Shown: positions 13,450 through 27,300 of the stretch, piece after piece | Position numbering within the stretch: position 1 is the first letter of the stretch | Layout of the letters: each line of letters opens with the position of its first letter | Origin: Setaria digitata | Taxonomy: Eukaryota; Nematoda; Chromadorea; Rhabditida; Setariidae | Assembly: GCA_003640385.1 (NCBI GenBank) | Contig: RCAB01000020.1 | Location: 124,001-188,000 of the forward strand | DNA length: 64,000 bases | Reading direction: 5' to 3' | The notes under the pieces: model-generated | The model's input: only the letters and a program-made list of their open reading frames with translations | What the model was told of the DNA's origin: nothing | Databases searched by the model: none | Position numbers and translations under genes: made by a program

Positions 13450-14720
13450 CGTTTCTCCTTTCATTGATGTTTTCCTCTGAGAACAGAATACGTCACAGCC
13501 AACAATACACAGTCTGCAAGGGTAGCAACGTTGGCCGGTCTTTTGAGCCCTACCATCCACGTGTCGACACGTCCTGGCGACGTGTCATACCTTCGCCAGT
13601 ACACCACCCCTCCGATTCCGGCCAAGCACTCGCTGACCTTCCACCTTCCAGCAGGTAAGCAACATACCTATCCCGCCGGCGAGAAGCACCCATCCAATTA
13701 AAGACGACACCGCCAGAGAGACAGAGAACAGATTAATCTGCAGTGTCTATTTGAATATCGAAGGCGAGTCATTCCTCTGCGTCTATGAACGAACGAAATG
13801 GTATAGCCGTATGGGTGGGATGGCTGTCTCGGATGAGTCTACGCCCATGAGAAATAGTGTCTCTCGATTGAGAAATAGTGCCCTGGCAGTGATTCTCCGT
13901 CATGCACAGCGAGGCTTAGTAAAAGCAACCGCGACGCGCCAGTCCTCCGCGCCGCACGCACAGCTCGAGTATGAGTTGCCGGCGAAATGAGATCGTTTGG
14001 TGACAGGCCGACGATCGAGAGCGGATAGTTGCTTGAATTATGAGGTGGACAGACCGACAGGGAAGAGGAGAGATGGAGAGGGGAAGGAAAGGAGGAAGGG
14101 ATGCATCCAACGGGCTGTGCGCGGTCCGTTGGATCCTTCCCTGAGGGGAGAGAGTGATCGTCCCGCCGAATACTAGCAATTGCAAGGGGCGACCTGAAAT
14201 AGACGGAGGGTGGGGGTGTGCTACGTGCCTAGCTTGGATCGATCAGCCCTGGCCCACTCGCTGTCCTCTCTCCGTGCCCGCCCTCCCTCTCTCCCTCTCT
14301 GTGTCTCTCTCTCTGTCGCTCTCTCTATTGATGCAGTGGGCTGGGCTGGGCTGCATACCGCTCCCTTTCTACTGGCGATGTTGTGCTGCAATATGTCGAG
14401 CAGAGCAGTATAACGATGGACGACAGGAGGCACTGAGCCCCGAAGTGTGCTATACTGACAGGCTTGGGGGTATATATCTGCCGCGGAATCTCGGGTGCTA
14501 GGCTATTCCATACCCCTAGGGAGACATCTCAGAGGGAACTGAGAAGTGGAGAGGATTCGCAGCTCTCCTTACAGGTTCGCATGCGGAGAAAGCGAGCAGG
14601 GACAGCCTGTCCTGTTCTACTCCCGCCACTAATGTTTGAATTTTTCAGATTTCGCGGATCTCCTCCTCGGGACACAATCCACCGGACACGCCAGTACACT
14701 CGTCACTGACAACACCGAAC
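13450..14720. other. GC- and CpG-richer block, candidate promoter/5' UTR region
   Basis: The composition changes clearly from the AT-rich surroundings: many CpG and purine- or pyrimidine-only runs (for example GGAGAGGGGAAGGAAAGGAG near 14075) and several GTAAG- and CAG-like splice motifs (GCAGGTAAGC near 13651). A similar block lies inside ARID1 intron 3 at about 22.0-23.4 kb and another upstream of tat-5 at about 43.1-44.0 kb. I infer transcription start regions or untranslated first exons. Confidence 0.35.
14276..14330. repeat. Imperfect (CT)n pyrimidine tract
   Basis: About 55 bases of CT-rich sequence (CCCTCTCTCCCTCTCTGTG and similar) with a few G interruptions, inside the GC-richer block. 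Such tracts may act as GAGA-type elements, but nothing here proves a function. Confidence 0.7.
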
Positions 14721-17700
14721 CCAGCAACACTATCGTTGTTCCAGCCGAAACTTTCTGTCCTTCCTTTCCTCAACATTCTCCCGTTGTAATCACTTGTTGA
14801 TGTTTATTAGCTGTTTTCCTATCTGTCCAACATGCTACCAGCACTAGCACCACCAATCGTCACTTTATTACCGCTATCCCCTCCACATTATCATTATCAC
14901 GGCCCCATTATCATCATTACTGCCTCTATTATCACTGCCGCTATCCCGTTCGTCATTATCACTGTCTTATTCATTATCAGTATCTTCATTATCACTGTCG
15001 CTACCCTTTATGATCGCCATTTTTAAATTTCACCTTTGCCTTTTTTGTGCTAGAAAAGGGCAAATAGTATAAAACTAAGTTCTTTTACTTATTAGCACTG
15101 AGTCTATATTAATTTTGCACGCTATATATTCTGTTATTATTGCTGCTCTATTTATCAAAAACAGGACAGTAAAGTTACTCGAAGATATACTGATTTTGTG
15201 ACTGGATTTTTCACGCTTTCTGTAAATATCGTTGTACGGATCTTTTCTGTTGAACGGATGTGACACAATGTTCCAAACGCAGCAGATTTAAGAGTTTTTT
15301 TTTCTGCGTTAATTATAGTTCTGGTACATCTAAGCATCTACTTCCATATTAACCATCTCCGTCTCGTAAACATTTCTCCAAGTACACAAGTATGTAATCA
15401 GAATTCGCGACAAATAGTGTACGGAATCTTCTTTGTTCATTTACCACGGTTTTTTTTCACCACATTTGCAACATAACCCAGAGTTCCTAACATATGCTCA
15501 GGTGTTCCTTATAAGCATCATAGGAAATTTTACATGTTTCCTTTTTTGCTGCCGTCTTTTTGCCTTCGCAATGATTAGATTTCGTAACATGATGAACAGT
15601 AGTTCACAAATAATAAAACCGCACAAAATAACGGGACATGATGTCGCCATTATATGAGTATTCAGTTATAATTGCGATATATGCGCCTAATATTTATGTT
15701 TAGTAATTCTTTTTAAGCTTCACTTACTCGATATTTTTAGACCATTCGTATGCCCCAGAAGTGTCATTACTACTTTCGTAAATCGAGGCATCTAATTAGA
15801 GTTTACTTATTTTATACTTGATATGGTTTCCTATTTAACTTGGTTGCGAAATATGAGCTTTGTACTCTTGTATTTGAACTTTGAACAGCAGCTTGAGAGC
15901 TGAGAAAACATCCACTGGTTATGGTCTCACAGTTACAATATATAGGGAGTTGGGCGAGGAATTAGCAATTCTTGCCATGGATACCTTCCAGCCTTTTGTG
16001 ATATTCTTTGTACTTATGGGTTCTAACTAGTGAGTGACCTGACCTGTACTAATTATCGTTTTGGCGCACCGAAAGTCCAGAATAGAGGAGAAGTATTACT
16101 GTTACGTGCTCTGTATCTGACTCCCGGAAAACTACCCTTCTAAATTTTACGGAAGTATTTACTATATTTGCAACGGACGACACGTAAAGTGTGAATTAGA
16201 CTTTATTGTTCACATCTTCACTTTTAGAATAATATATTTGTTTTCTCGGACCAAATTAAAGAGAAGTCGAATCATATTTCATTGATTGTTTATGTAAATT
16301 AAATATACATGTCTGATATGGTAGCTAATAGTAATAGCGCTATGAATAGGGAAATTTTGTAATTTATAATGCATTTCACGATTCACCCTTCTTTGTAGTA
16401 ATTTCTTATTTTTAAGGTTTTGAAATGTATTGCTCTCAAACTCTTTTGATTGGCCATTGTGTATGTTAGGTTTGAAAGTTTAATGGCAGTTACTAGTTGG
16501 TGAGAATACAGTTTGCCTTTCTAGGGATAATGCCTGCTCTAATACTAATGTCGAGGTGTAAAATGTAACATAGTTGTTTTGCAATTCGCGCACCTTAAAA
16601 ACCTGAAGTGATAATGCTAGATGATTCTGAAATGGAGTTACGCTGATCGTAAAGGAAGTATTCCACAGCTTAAGCTTTTCCGGGAAGGAAATCTCTTAGT
16701 GTCTATTCCTCACAATTATTTCACAAAGGAATTGGTAGAATTGATGTGTTTAGTTCTTCACCAAGGCACTATTCGGTAATGAAGAGGTTCATGAACTTGA
16801 AACAGAAAGTGTCTTATAACTCTTGAAATAATTGTCGGTGCAGATTGTGGTGAGTTTTTTCTTATACTGGTGGGGAATATATTTCGATTAAAAATTCCGC
16901 ATGTAATTTTTCATCTCGAAATTTTAGAAGTTATCTCAGTTTGTTGTGATTGGTAAAACTCGACATGAAATTAGCAAAATATATGACACAAACTGTTCGC
17001 TACTTTCGTACCTATAAATATTGTCCAGTTCTCGCCAGTGTTATCTGCTTATAACGCTAACATAGATATGCTGTACATAGTTCATATCACATCCATTCAG
17101 TCAATATTCTTTCTCTGTGCGTAGTTTTGTTGGCACATATTCAGAACGTTGGAAGGAATTCGTGTATAATGAGTTTGTTGGCATTGGCATTCCTTTGGGG
17201 CACTGATGAAGTATTACTTACAATATTTATATATATATATACATTTATATATAGCGTTTCGATTCTTTCGTCGTTGCTATTTTTTGTGTGGATGTTGAAA
17301 AACCAATGTGAAATTATAGATGAAAAAAAAAAAAAAAAAAAAAAANACGTCACTTGGAAGGGTGGGAATGTTTATTTCCCTTGGTTGAATATCAACCCAA
17401 GATGACTAATTGTTACAAGTCAGTGTCAGTCTCATTTGCAAAGGAAATACGGATTTGTTTTATTTCTGAAGCTTTATGCGGAAGTATCAAGTGAGATCCT
17501 TCCCAAGTTTGGCAGATTTATGAACTAGGAAGCAACAATGATGTGATACTTGGCTCTTTTGTCTTGTCTTTTGTCTTTCAAAAAATGATGTCAGGAGAAA
17601 GATTAGTTCTCGGAATGATGGCAATTTTTTCTTTTTTGGTTATCATTTTCTCGGTTGGCATCTGTCTACTGCCTTTTCGTACCGTTTGTTCTTGACGCTA

Positions 17701-18349
17701 TCGGACAGTGGTATTGCTTGTTTTGCTACGACGTACTTAACTTGGTTAAGTAAAAGGTGATTAAATTACATGCGGTGGATTTATGCATACATTTAAGTTT
17801 TAGGCGCTGCGAAATAAACTTGCAAGGAGGTTACGCAGCATCAACACAATTAATACTGCTTTATTACTAATATGATACAACTGTTACTCTGTCGCCACCA
17901 TTTCATTGCAACTGGTTAATTTCTCAACATAACAACACTGGTATTCAAAACGGTTATTCGCTGCAAACCGGGTTCAAGTATACAAGTGGATGAAACAGTT
18001 CCATTCCGACGAATGTTACAGTTTTTTTGAGTGAACGGTCAGTATTGCTGGTTCGTTTGAATAGTCCAGAACATAGTATTTCTGGACTCACTTGTGACAT
18101 GAGACATCGAGCCATGTAACAGTCTCGTGAAGCAGGTCACCAGTGTACCTGCTGCTTACTTTTTTAGTTCATTTATCAGTTAATCTGTCAGTGATTTGGG
18201 CTACACTTTCCATTGACCGGCATGTTTTTCTCGGTTTACTTGGTTTTGATTTCCTCCCATGGTGTTTTCGATGGCCATCGTAGCATTTCCATTTCATAAG
18301 GAGATCGCAGAAAAAAGCTTAATCAGAATCACGGTCTCTTAATAATTTC

Positions 18350-18351
18350 AG
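18350..18351 (+). promoter_or_regulatory. 3' splice site just before the ARID1 start codon
   Basis: AATAATTTCAG ends two bases before the ATG at 18354. It is either a spliced-leader acceptor or the end of an intron in the 5' UTR. The GC-rich blocks upstream leave both options open. Confidence 0.5.
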
Positions 18352-18353
18352 AA

Positions 18354-21300
18354 ATGGCTACAAATGCGACATCTCAAGATACTTGCGCTGCTGAAACATC
18401 TAAATCAAGCAGTGAAATGTCACCTCAGGTAAAACAACCTTAATTAAAAATGACAGGAAATATGTAGGTCTTGAATTTATGAAGCAGAATTTTAATTCGG
18501 CGGAAAGTACGTTTTTCTTATCATTAGATATGAGATTTGAATGTAAGGGATTTGAGTTAATATTGGCAGAATTTTGTTTATAAAACGGGGAATGTTTATT
18601 TGTGGCTTTTACGAAGCTTTTAAATGTATATGTGTGGAACTGCTTCTAGGTAGTTTTTTTGGAAATTGAAATAATCTAAGCACAAAAAGCGGGATGGTAG
18701 TGGTAGTAACAATTACAGTAGTGGTACTAGTGCTATTTGCAAAACTCCAAAAAACTATTTAGAGTCTCCATGTTTTGAAGTCGGTGATGGTAATTTAGAG
18801 AGGATATTTGTTATTCAAATGTTTCATAAATCTAGTGTTTTCCTTGCACACCTCATAATATGAGAATTTTATGGTATTATTTCTCATTAGAATTGTTCTG
18901 AATTGGTTTTCAGCAGCAACAACAGCAACATCAAACGGCGACACCTACGCTGAATAATTTACTCCGTAAGTCCCTTATTACTGGATACATGAAATTAGAA
19001 CAGAGAAGCTGGAAAATGTATTCATCGAAATTTGCTCACTTAGGTAGTCTGTGAACCAAAGTAAAAGTTATTTCAAATATTTGTACAGCTTCAGGAACAG
19101 ACGGTACTGTTACACCTGGGACACCCGTGTACAACATAGCACCACAAGGCCCACAGCCGCAAAATGTGCAACAGCAGATGCAAATACCACCACATATCCA
19201 ACATATGCTGGTTCCACCGCAGCCAAACTTTTCTTCGGTTTGTTTTAATAGTTTCTTGTTTCTCACTTGATTCAGAGTAACCGCATCACCAGTAAATTTA
19301 TAGTTACCTATAAAATCATCGTGCATTACGGAAGGGAACGCTGTAGCTTTATAAATTATGAATTGGAATTGCGTGATATACACACGATATAATTACAGCT
19401 TATTCGAATCAAATCCATTTGTTTACTTTAATAAAGAAAAAGAACAGGAATTCCAACTTCCTAGTTCACAAAATTCACTCAGTATAGAGCCAGTCACATA
19501 TGAAACTGTCGAACAATCCTCTCGTTTACAAAATACTAGATGTACTGTAAAGAATGACGAATCCATAGCTATATATATATAAGGTGAGAAGAGCAAGTCG
19601 TAGTTAATCATTACTCTGTAGTTATAGAGACCCTAATATTACCAATTTTTCTACTAAAGTAGCTTATGGGAAAAAACTTTGATAAAGTGAGAAAAATAGT
19701 TCTTCGGAAAAATAGAAGTGAAGAATTTTTTCTCTAGTTATCTTGGTCTTAAAACTTAGCTTGTTAGGAAATAATTTGTACTTAAATACTTATTGTACTT
19801 GCCTTCCATGAATAGTGAAACTGCAAATATGTTCTTCAATGAAACCATTTAAAAAAAAAAGCTTATTTATATGAATGTATATACCGCCCTTTCAATCAAA
19901 CGTTTCCTTGAACGCCTCTCGCTTTATGTCATTTTCTTGTTCGCTTATGCTTGATGCAGGCTAAAATGAAAAAACCATAAGACGAAGCTAAAGGTACCGA
20001 TTACGCATCATGTAATTTTTGAAATAATTTTTGCCTTATGTGGTTCGTCCACTAGTTCACTGTTAATCATAAATAATTGAGAAGAGTGTTTATTGAAACA
20101 CATAACAGGGGTTTAGTGAGTTCGTGGATATGTGATAACACTCAACATTTTCCCCAGACGTGTCAGCAGAAGAAGGTGCGTTTCAGTAGGTGGAAAGAAG
20201 GTTTTGTTAGATCGTATAGTTCTGAAAAAGGGTCTGCGGAATGATGGTTTCTCTGCAAATAAAGTCTGGCTTCCTGAATGATTTTCGATCTTTGTGTGGT
20301 TGTGTAGATTAGCTGGTGATTGCAGTTGTTTTTCCAATTTGCGTGTTAGGAATGGGGGAGAGCAAGAAGTCTATATTTCATTTCTATTAATTGAAGTGGG
20401 TGGAGGTGGTGCTGATGAGAAGGTCTGTAGGTGAAATAGTTGTCAAAATGAAGAGCTCCACATCTTACATCATAACGACAATTATCCTTTAATTCATCCA
20501 CATACTCTATAATGCCTCGTCGTTGGTGAATTTTGTTATGTTAGAAATGGAACTTTGGAGTCCTGGATTTTTAATAGACTGAGCGGGCAGTTGCTTTTAC
20601 GAGAAAGTTTTTATCACTACCATTGTGGTGTGATTAGTGGTTGTGATCTAAATAGCCTGCCGTTGAGAGATGTAGGTAAATTCTTTGTTAGCAATTTCTA
20701 CTTTCCTAATAGATATGCATGTTATTTCTTATTTATACTCCTTAAAAGTGTCTTCGTTGTCATTCATCAGGTCGCTGATCCATCTCTAGATCTTGATTTT
20801 GCTTAGCCATAACTTAATACTGTCTCTTTACTGTTAGGAATGATAGAATGACATTGGTTCGTGTACGCTTTTTTGATCTGTATAATATTGTTAGAGAAGC
20901 GATAAGATAACATTGCTGCGCAGTTCGCATACACTGGTGGGAATTTCAGTGGTCGTGTGAAAATAAGGGGATATCACCTTGAAAACAAATTGCAATGTGT
21001 CGGACGTTTCCGCTCTGCTCGAAGACGGGTATACCACATCATATTCAGTCCCTTACATTATTTGCTGAATCCTTCTGTAATTTTTTTATCGCTATTCTGT
21101 ACGAACTTCACTCTCTCCGTTCCTCTATGTCCCAAATAGTTTGATAGTTTGACATTTCTGAATCTCGACTTCTTTCATTCTGACGTTTTGCACATCAGAA
21201 TGAAGTTTTAAAGAGGGATTCTAATGTGTGAACGCCAGTAGTAGTAGCATTTTCCATGTTCTTTTTCTACCACTATCTTGCTTCGGAAAAGAAGCGATTA

Positions 21301-24300
21301 AAGCTCCTTTTCATGCTGAGGTGAACCTTCCTATAAAAGGGGAAATATTAGCATTCTCTCCGTGATTTCTAATGAAATACATCAGAACATTCGATAGCGA
21401 CGGCAAACGTAGTTTGGCGAATGCGGGGAATTGAATTGTTAGGTATAATGGTTCTGTTTTGTGTTGCGAGCGGTTGACTCTTCTTTTGCTGAATGTTTTG
21501 GAAATGAAAGGATTTGCTTTGTTTTGAAATATGGTAATATTCAAATATATTGTGATACCTTAGTTTGGTATTCCGCATTTGATATACGATGTTGCCGCTT
21601 AAGTATTTAGTGGATGAGCAGCACTGACAAAAGCTTAAAGAAGGAAATTCTTGAAACTTAGTAGTGTCGTAAAACAAGTTGTTGCTGTGCGGAACTTGGT
21701 CGCACTGGTTCCTTCTGAGGTTTAAGCGATAGACTAGATTTGTGTACCATGTGCGATGGGTAGAAATGCAATTATCTTACGTTATATACTTCTGGACAGA
21801 TCGAAGAGCGCGATACCAGAAGTTCGGGTTCCTGACTGAGGGGAGGAGATAAAAGTTTGCGAACTGGATGTAGCGCGGAGTGACGGTGATGCACTGTACT
21901 GGTAAGTGGCTGACTAGAAGTTTTCTTGTAGCGAACAAAAATTAGCCTTAATTGCTTCTCTCTTTATTCTATTTTTGATTGATGTTTCATACGTCACTCG
22001 CAGTTGGGAACTGAATTTCTGAAGTTGACGGGTTACGGTAGTTGGAAAGTAGAGAGAGAGGAGGGGAAGCTGCTCACCCGAAAGCATTTCAGTCTTTAAC
22101 AGAGAAAGACAAGCCTGAAATTCGTCCTCCCAAAATCATATTTCCCCTCACTCTCTGTTTGTTTATCAACCAAAAGTACATATCTTTCCTTGTTAGCAGT
22201 GTAGCCTTTCCAATTTTTTATTCATTTTCCCAGCGGCAATTTTTTTTTTGCTTTTTCCGTTAAGAATTGCTTTCGTTTTTCTGTCACTCACTGATACTCA
22301 TACACGGAGATGGATGGCTGATGGAGAGGGAAATTTCGTGGTGAAATTCTTATTTGAAAGGGAGGATTCGAACAACAGTACTGTGGACGGAGCAGCACAG
22401 GAGTGCGGAATGTGCAGAATGAGAGTGAAACGTGGAAGGAGCGTGGAGTGCTGCTGGAATGGAGGGCTTTTATTTCAGGGTACCGTCAGCGTCACCATCA
22501 TTCAATGACAAAGGAAGAGGCAAGGCAACGCGAGGCCATTGTCGTCGTCTCCTTTCATTCCAAACTCGTTATTTCTGATGGCACTTTTTATGGGCCACCG
22601 TGTGTGCTGCTCTCTCTCTTTCTCTCCCTCTTCGTCGGGTGGTGTGCCTTCCGTAGGTAGGTAGATTCAGTGAGCGTCATTCGAAACAGGGAGGGCAGAG
22701 AGAAATTTCGTTCACATTCGGCCTCATTGCAACGAAGCTCCTTGGTACATTTTCTTCGATCCGCCGACCATCGCTGTGCAGTAACACAGTAGTAGTAGTA
22801 GCAGCAGCAGCAACTCATTCGTTTCGCGAGCGCTCCATCCATCCCTGGGGGGCTCCATCTTGTGAATACGGCCTTCCTATCCACCGAATACACTCAACGG
22901 CGTCCTCGCAGAGAGCCTTCACCGCAGGGACACAGACACAGACACACACGCACTCATCCAGCCATTCCATCCATCCATCTATCTATCTGAGCACCGATGC
23001 ACCACCACTTGCCATTCCATCGAGGCACACATAAGCGAGGGATGTGATGTGATGTGGAGGAGGGGACCGAGTCGAATAAATTTCTGCGTGAAGCAGCTGG
23101 CCTTACGAACGTGCTGGAGAGTAGTTGCAGTATAGTGTACTAGTGTACGATGCTGATACTATCACCTGTACCTGTCAATAATAGCACATGACAACAGACC
23201 GCACAGTACCTCCACTTCCGAGTAATGATGACCGACTTAACGTACGTGGCATGAAGCATCATCTTGAGCGAAATAAGCCTGTCTTTTCGGCCGTTCCCAC
23301 GGCTGATCCCCTACATCCCCTCCACTGTAACAATTCCCCAACTTCACACTCACCTGCCTTGTTCGGGTACGCACACCTGAAGTTTCTTCGAAATGAACTT
23401 AATGCTTGCAGTAAATATGGAATGCACAGGCCTGAAGTAAGAGCTTTGAATTGTAATTCGGAGTTATAGTTATAAATAAAAGTTTACACCTGATATAATA
23501 ACAACCGAACAACCTTACGCTGGAAGGAAAAGATTGCACTACCATTAGTTGCGGAATGTTCTTTGGTCGTCAATTCTGAATGTATACCCAAGCACTTTTT
23601 GTGTAGAAATCTTTCGTCGTTTTTATAAGGTTCGGCAAATGGTGTCATTTGATGAAAGTTCCAACGTGGAACGTTCAGATACAGATGAGCACTTTCGTCG
23701 TTGTAGTCGTTTTGTTTCACGGGTCGAAGAGAGGGAAAATCAGGCTGCGGAAATAGGAAATTAGAAGCAACGAAGTCTTAGTAACTTTAAGTTTGTCAGT
23801 AATTCGTTAGTATTATTGTTCTCGTCAGAAATATGTCGTCATGTTAACTTGCCGGATACGAAGAGAAGTGAGGTCATTAATGAAATATTTGAATCTAGGG
23901 AAAATTTACCGTCGGAAGTTCTCATGTTACTCATATCCATCGGGTCGGAATATTTGCTGGGAAAATATCCTGATTATCCTGCATTTGTTCATCGCTATGG
24001 TAAACGTTGAGGAAGCATATTATCCAAGGCAAACTTAGCAAGAATAGAAATTATACCGTATTAACTTTAACCTATTGGGGTCGTGATTACATGGAAAGTG
24101 AATATTTGCAAGGTGCAACAACTGGAAAAGTTTTGTGATAGATAAAGTCGCATCTTGTATCAGTACTATTCCAAGATGAAAGCATTGTGATCTGCACGTA
24201 ATCGGTGCGCTAAGAAAGGAAGCGTAGGAATCTAAGTTAGGGATCGTCGGAAGGTTGTGCATAGAAAATAGCATGATGCAGAATGGTTTTTAGCTGCCGC

Positions 24301-27300
24301 TTCTCTTTGGAAACGAAGAATTTATTGCTTGTTGGGGAATTCCCATGCACTTTTGTTTAGTTGTTGAAAAAAAGAATGAGAGAAGGTTCGAAGTCGGAAA
24401 CACGTGGTCATATAAAGTGTATATGATGCGAAGTAGGGATAGGCGATGGTTTTGGGTCGTTGATGTTCTTAGGGAGATGGGAATAATTTGTATGTATGAT
24501 ATGACGATCATCTGATAGTTGTTGGGCGGGCAGATGGATAAGAAGCCATAAGGAAGGGTGCGAAGAAAGTATATGTTCATAAATAATTACACACCCGTAG
24601 GACTAGCGGCTTAGGTATTGCCGAAATGCAGAACCTAGTGACGTCGTTGTCAAACAATCATTAAAAAACACTTATTGAATAGATAGAAAAAAAAAATATG
24701 GAGTTTGATGGGAATTTTTTTTTTCATGCTGCTCTACGGTCGATATTTTGGACGGAAAAGCCAATATGGTTAAGTGCTGTGAAGTTCATTTAGGTCTCTC
24801 AATAGTAGGGAAACGGAATTAGTCAAGATACCAACCAGTCTTTTTCAGGAGTGTCGGGAAGTTTTGGGGAGAGAAGTATAAAAAAAAGAGAGGGAATTAT
24901 TGTTTTGGTTATGAAAATGCATTTTGTTGACAGGAATTTGTTTAGCAGTTTCCTTTTCACTTCGAATTTATTACATGAAGGGAGACATTTTTGAAGTCCT
25001 CAGCTGTAACAGTTTTCGCAAGGCACTTCGAAACACTGCAGGTGTTTTGAAAAATTTTCTGACCAATTTTAAACTTGGCGTTTTCACTGGAAAGAAAAAA
25101 GTCGCATAACACGGTATTTTCTGCGCAAGTACAACTATCAGTTGTGGTCCTAATACTATTATTATGTTCATGATTGTATTCATGGCACAGTCAAGTTGCT
25201 TTAAACAGCTTGTGTAGATTATGCTGAAACGTAATTCCATTAATCCATTCCAAGGAATAAAGAATCATTCCCAGAATTTGCAGCAACCGTCACCACTTGC
25301 AAATGGTAGCTACAGTAGCCCAGGATCGGTCAATCTTCAAAAAGGTAATATAAAAGGGAAGGTAACCGGAAGAGCCGATTCGCGAGATGTTGTGTTTTCG
25401 CCGGCTGCCGGACAGGGTGGACCACCACCACAAATGCCATTACACATGCAGAATTCTCCAGTTGGCACTGCAGTTCCTAGCAATATTCGAATGGAAGTAC
25501 CTTCATCCAGTTCCGCATTGGGTAATACTCGATTCGTTTTGTTCTGCGCTTGTGCATTATTTCCACGAAGTCCCTTGAACATTACATTGTGAGAGATAAG
25601 CAGCACAGGGGAAGCTGCGATTTGATTGATAATTATTGCTAGAGTACGAAAGCTAATTTGTGTTTTATGGTCTGAATTGAGGTCTGAAACTTGTTGTCTT
25701 CAAATTCATTGTTATAGTTTCATATTTCCAGGGCCTCAACAAATGCAACAGCAGGTGCCTAATCAACAGAATATGGGTCAAATGCAACCCTCCGGTGAAT
25801 TTTTGTATTCCTTAGAACTGAATTTAAGGACTGAACTGGCTGGAGTGTCATTTCTTTCTAATTTAAGAATATAAAATTATAAAATTTTGTGTTATCTATA
25901 GCATATTCGGCTAGTATGTATCCGTCTTATTGGCCTCCACAGCAGATGCGCTACATGCAGCCAGGAAATGTGCATCACAGTCATTATTATCCAGTGCAGA
26001 ATCAAGGACCCATGCCACCATCAGGTAATTTTGAATTGGCACTTCTGTAAAATTTGTGGTCTGCAGTATTTGCTAAGTATTGGTTTTTGGGTGAAGTGGA
26101 TTATGCTACAGGACTTTTCCAGCTTTCACCGGTTATGGTATACCACCAGGAGCACGTCAGATGATACCCACGAATTCAACTAAAATACAGCAACCAGCGC
26201 AACAGATGGAAATGCCGCGTATGCCAAACGGACCGATGCCATCTGACTGGCAGTCCAGAGTGAATGCACCGAAACCTATGCCGGTGAGCGTTAACGAAAT
26301 TTTGTCATATTTTTTAAAGAGCGATTCCTGATTTCATTGGGTTTTTTGAATCTCGATTTTGTCATAGACACATAAGTAATTTTTCCCTCTTATAAGCATA
26401 TCAATCTGTCACGTAGTTTCACATCGGTCATCATTTTTAATTAGTTCATGCAGCATCTAATGTAATAAATGATTCTAAATTTTTTTTCGTGAATTGCAGG
26501 AAGTAGTACAGCAAACTACTTCACAGCAATCGTTAACTCCATCTGCTGGTATTCCAGCACCAAGCCCAGGTGGTACCTCTTCAGCTGCCGATGAATCCTT
26601 AGAAGATTCAAAATCTCTTCCCGGTGCTTCACCTAATCCTTGGCCTCACACACCGTCACAAATGAGCCAAGGACATGTAAGCCCTTACTTTTCTCTAGTC
26701 TTTGACAGAATTAACTTCGCGATTTTCCAGAAATGATTGATCTGATGTAACAATTCTATATTTTTGTGGTTTGTACCTTACGCGATTACACTTATTTGCA
26801 GAGGACCCCGGTGCCTACAAATCGACCAAATACACCAACTGTGAGCAAACGGCAGGATCCTACATCCATTATTGATAGATTAGTAAGTTTTAAGACCCTT
26901 AATAACTAAAAAAGCCTTCGATTGTTTTACAAATGTGATTCGGATTCATAAGGAGCTACGAAGTGAGCTTAGGAAATCAACTGCGTTGTTGGGACGAAGT
27001 TTCGAAAAAGCAGTTTTCTGCATGTTTAATTCAGGGAAAATCCGTTTCATTCTAGGTTGGACCTGTAACTGCAATGAATCCACAACATATAATGCCAGAG
27101 AGGAGAGCTTTTTTCGAAAAGTTGGTACAGTTTTGTGAACAGCAGGTACAGACAAGTTCATTTATTCTGTTAGAGAAAGATTGATGAGCCTTCAGTATTG
27201 GTAGTTCACTAAAGTGTTCCTTACTACTAAGGAAAAATTTGGTAGGAAAAGAAAAAGATGTTTTTGGCTTCCTAGTGAGTCGTCTTTTGCCATTTCGATT

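Larger units (their letters stand above)
12809..18349. other. Long non-coding interval upstream of ARID1
   Basis: About 5.5 kb without a supported gene. ORFs up to about 126 codons occur in the GC-richer part, but they overlap on both strands and show no family. The interval probably holds the ARID1 promoter and possible 5' UTR exons. A run of A's ends in an ambiguous base at 17346. The last 2.5 kb returns to ordinary AT-rich sequence. Confidence 0.45.

Noticed and set aside
13068..14501. Overlapping ORFs of 80-126 codons on both strands in the GC-richer block
   Set aside because: Low stop-codon density follows from base composition. There is no domain, start context or splice pattern.
17127..17405. 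ORF across a poly-A run with an ambiguous base
   Set aside because: Its second half is poly-Lys from the homopolymer and the N at 17346, so it is not credible coding sequence.
22355..22385. B-box-like GTTCGAATCC on the minus strand, suggesting a tRNA
   Set aside because: The flanking bases do not form a T stem, and no A box or acceptor stem is visible at tRNA spacing.
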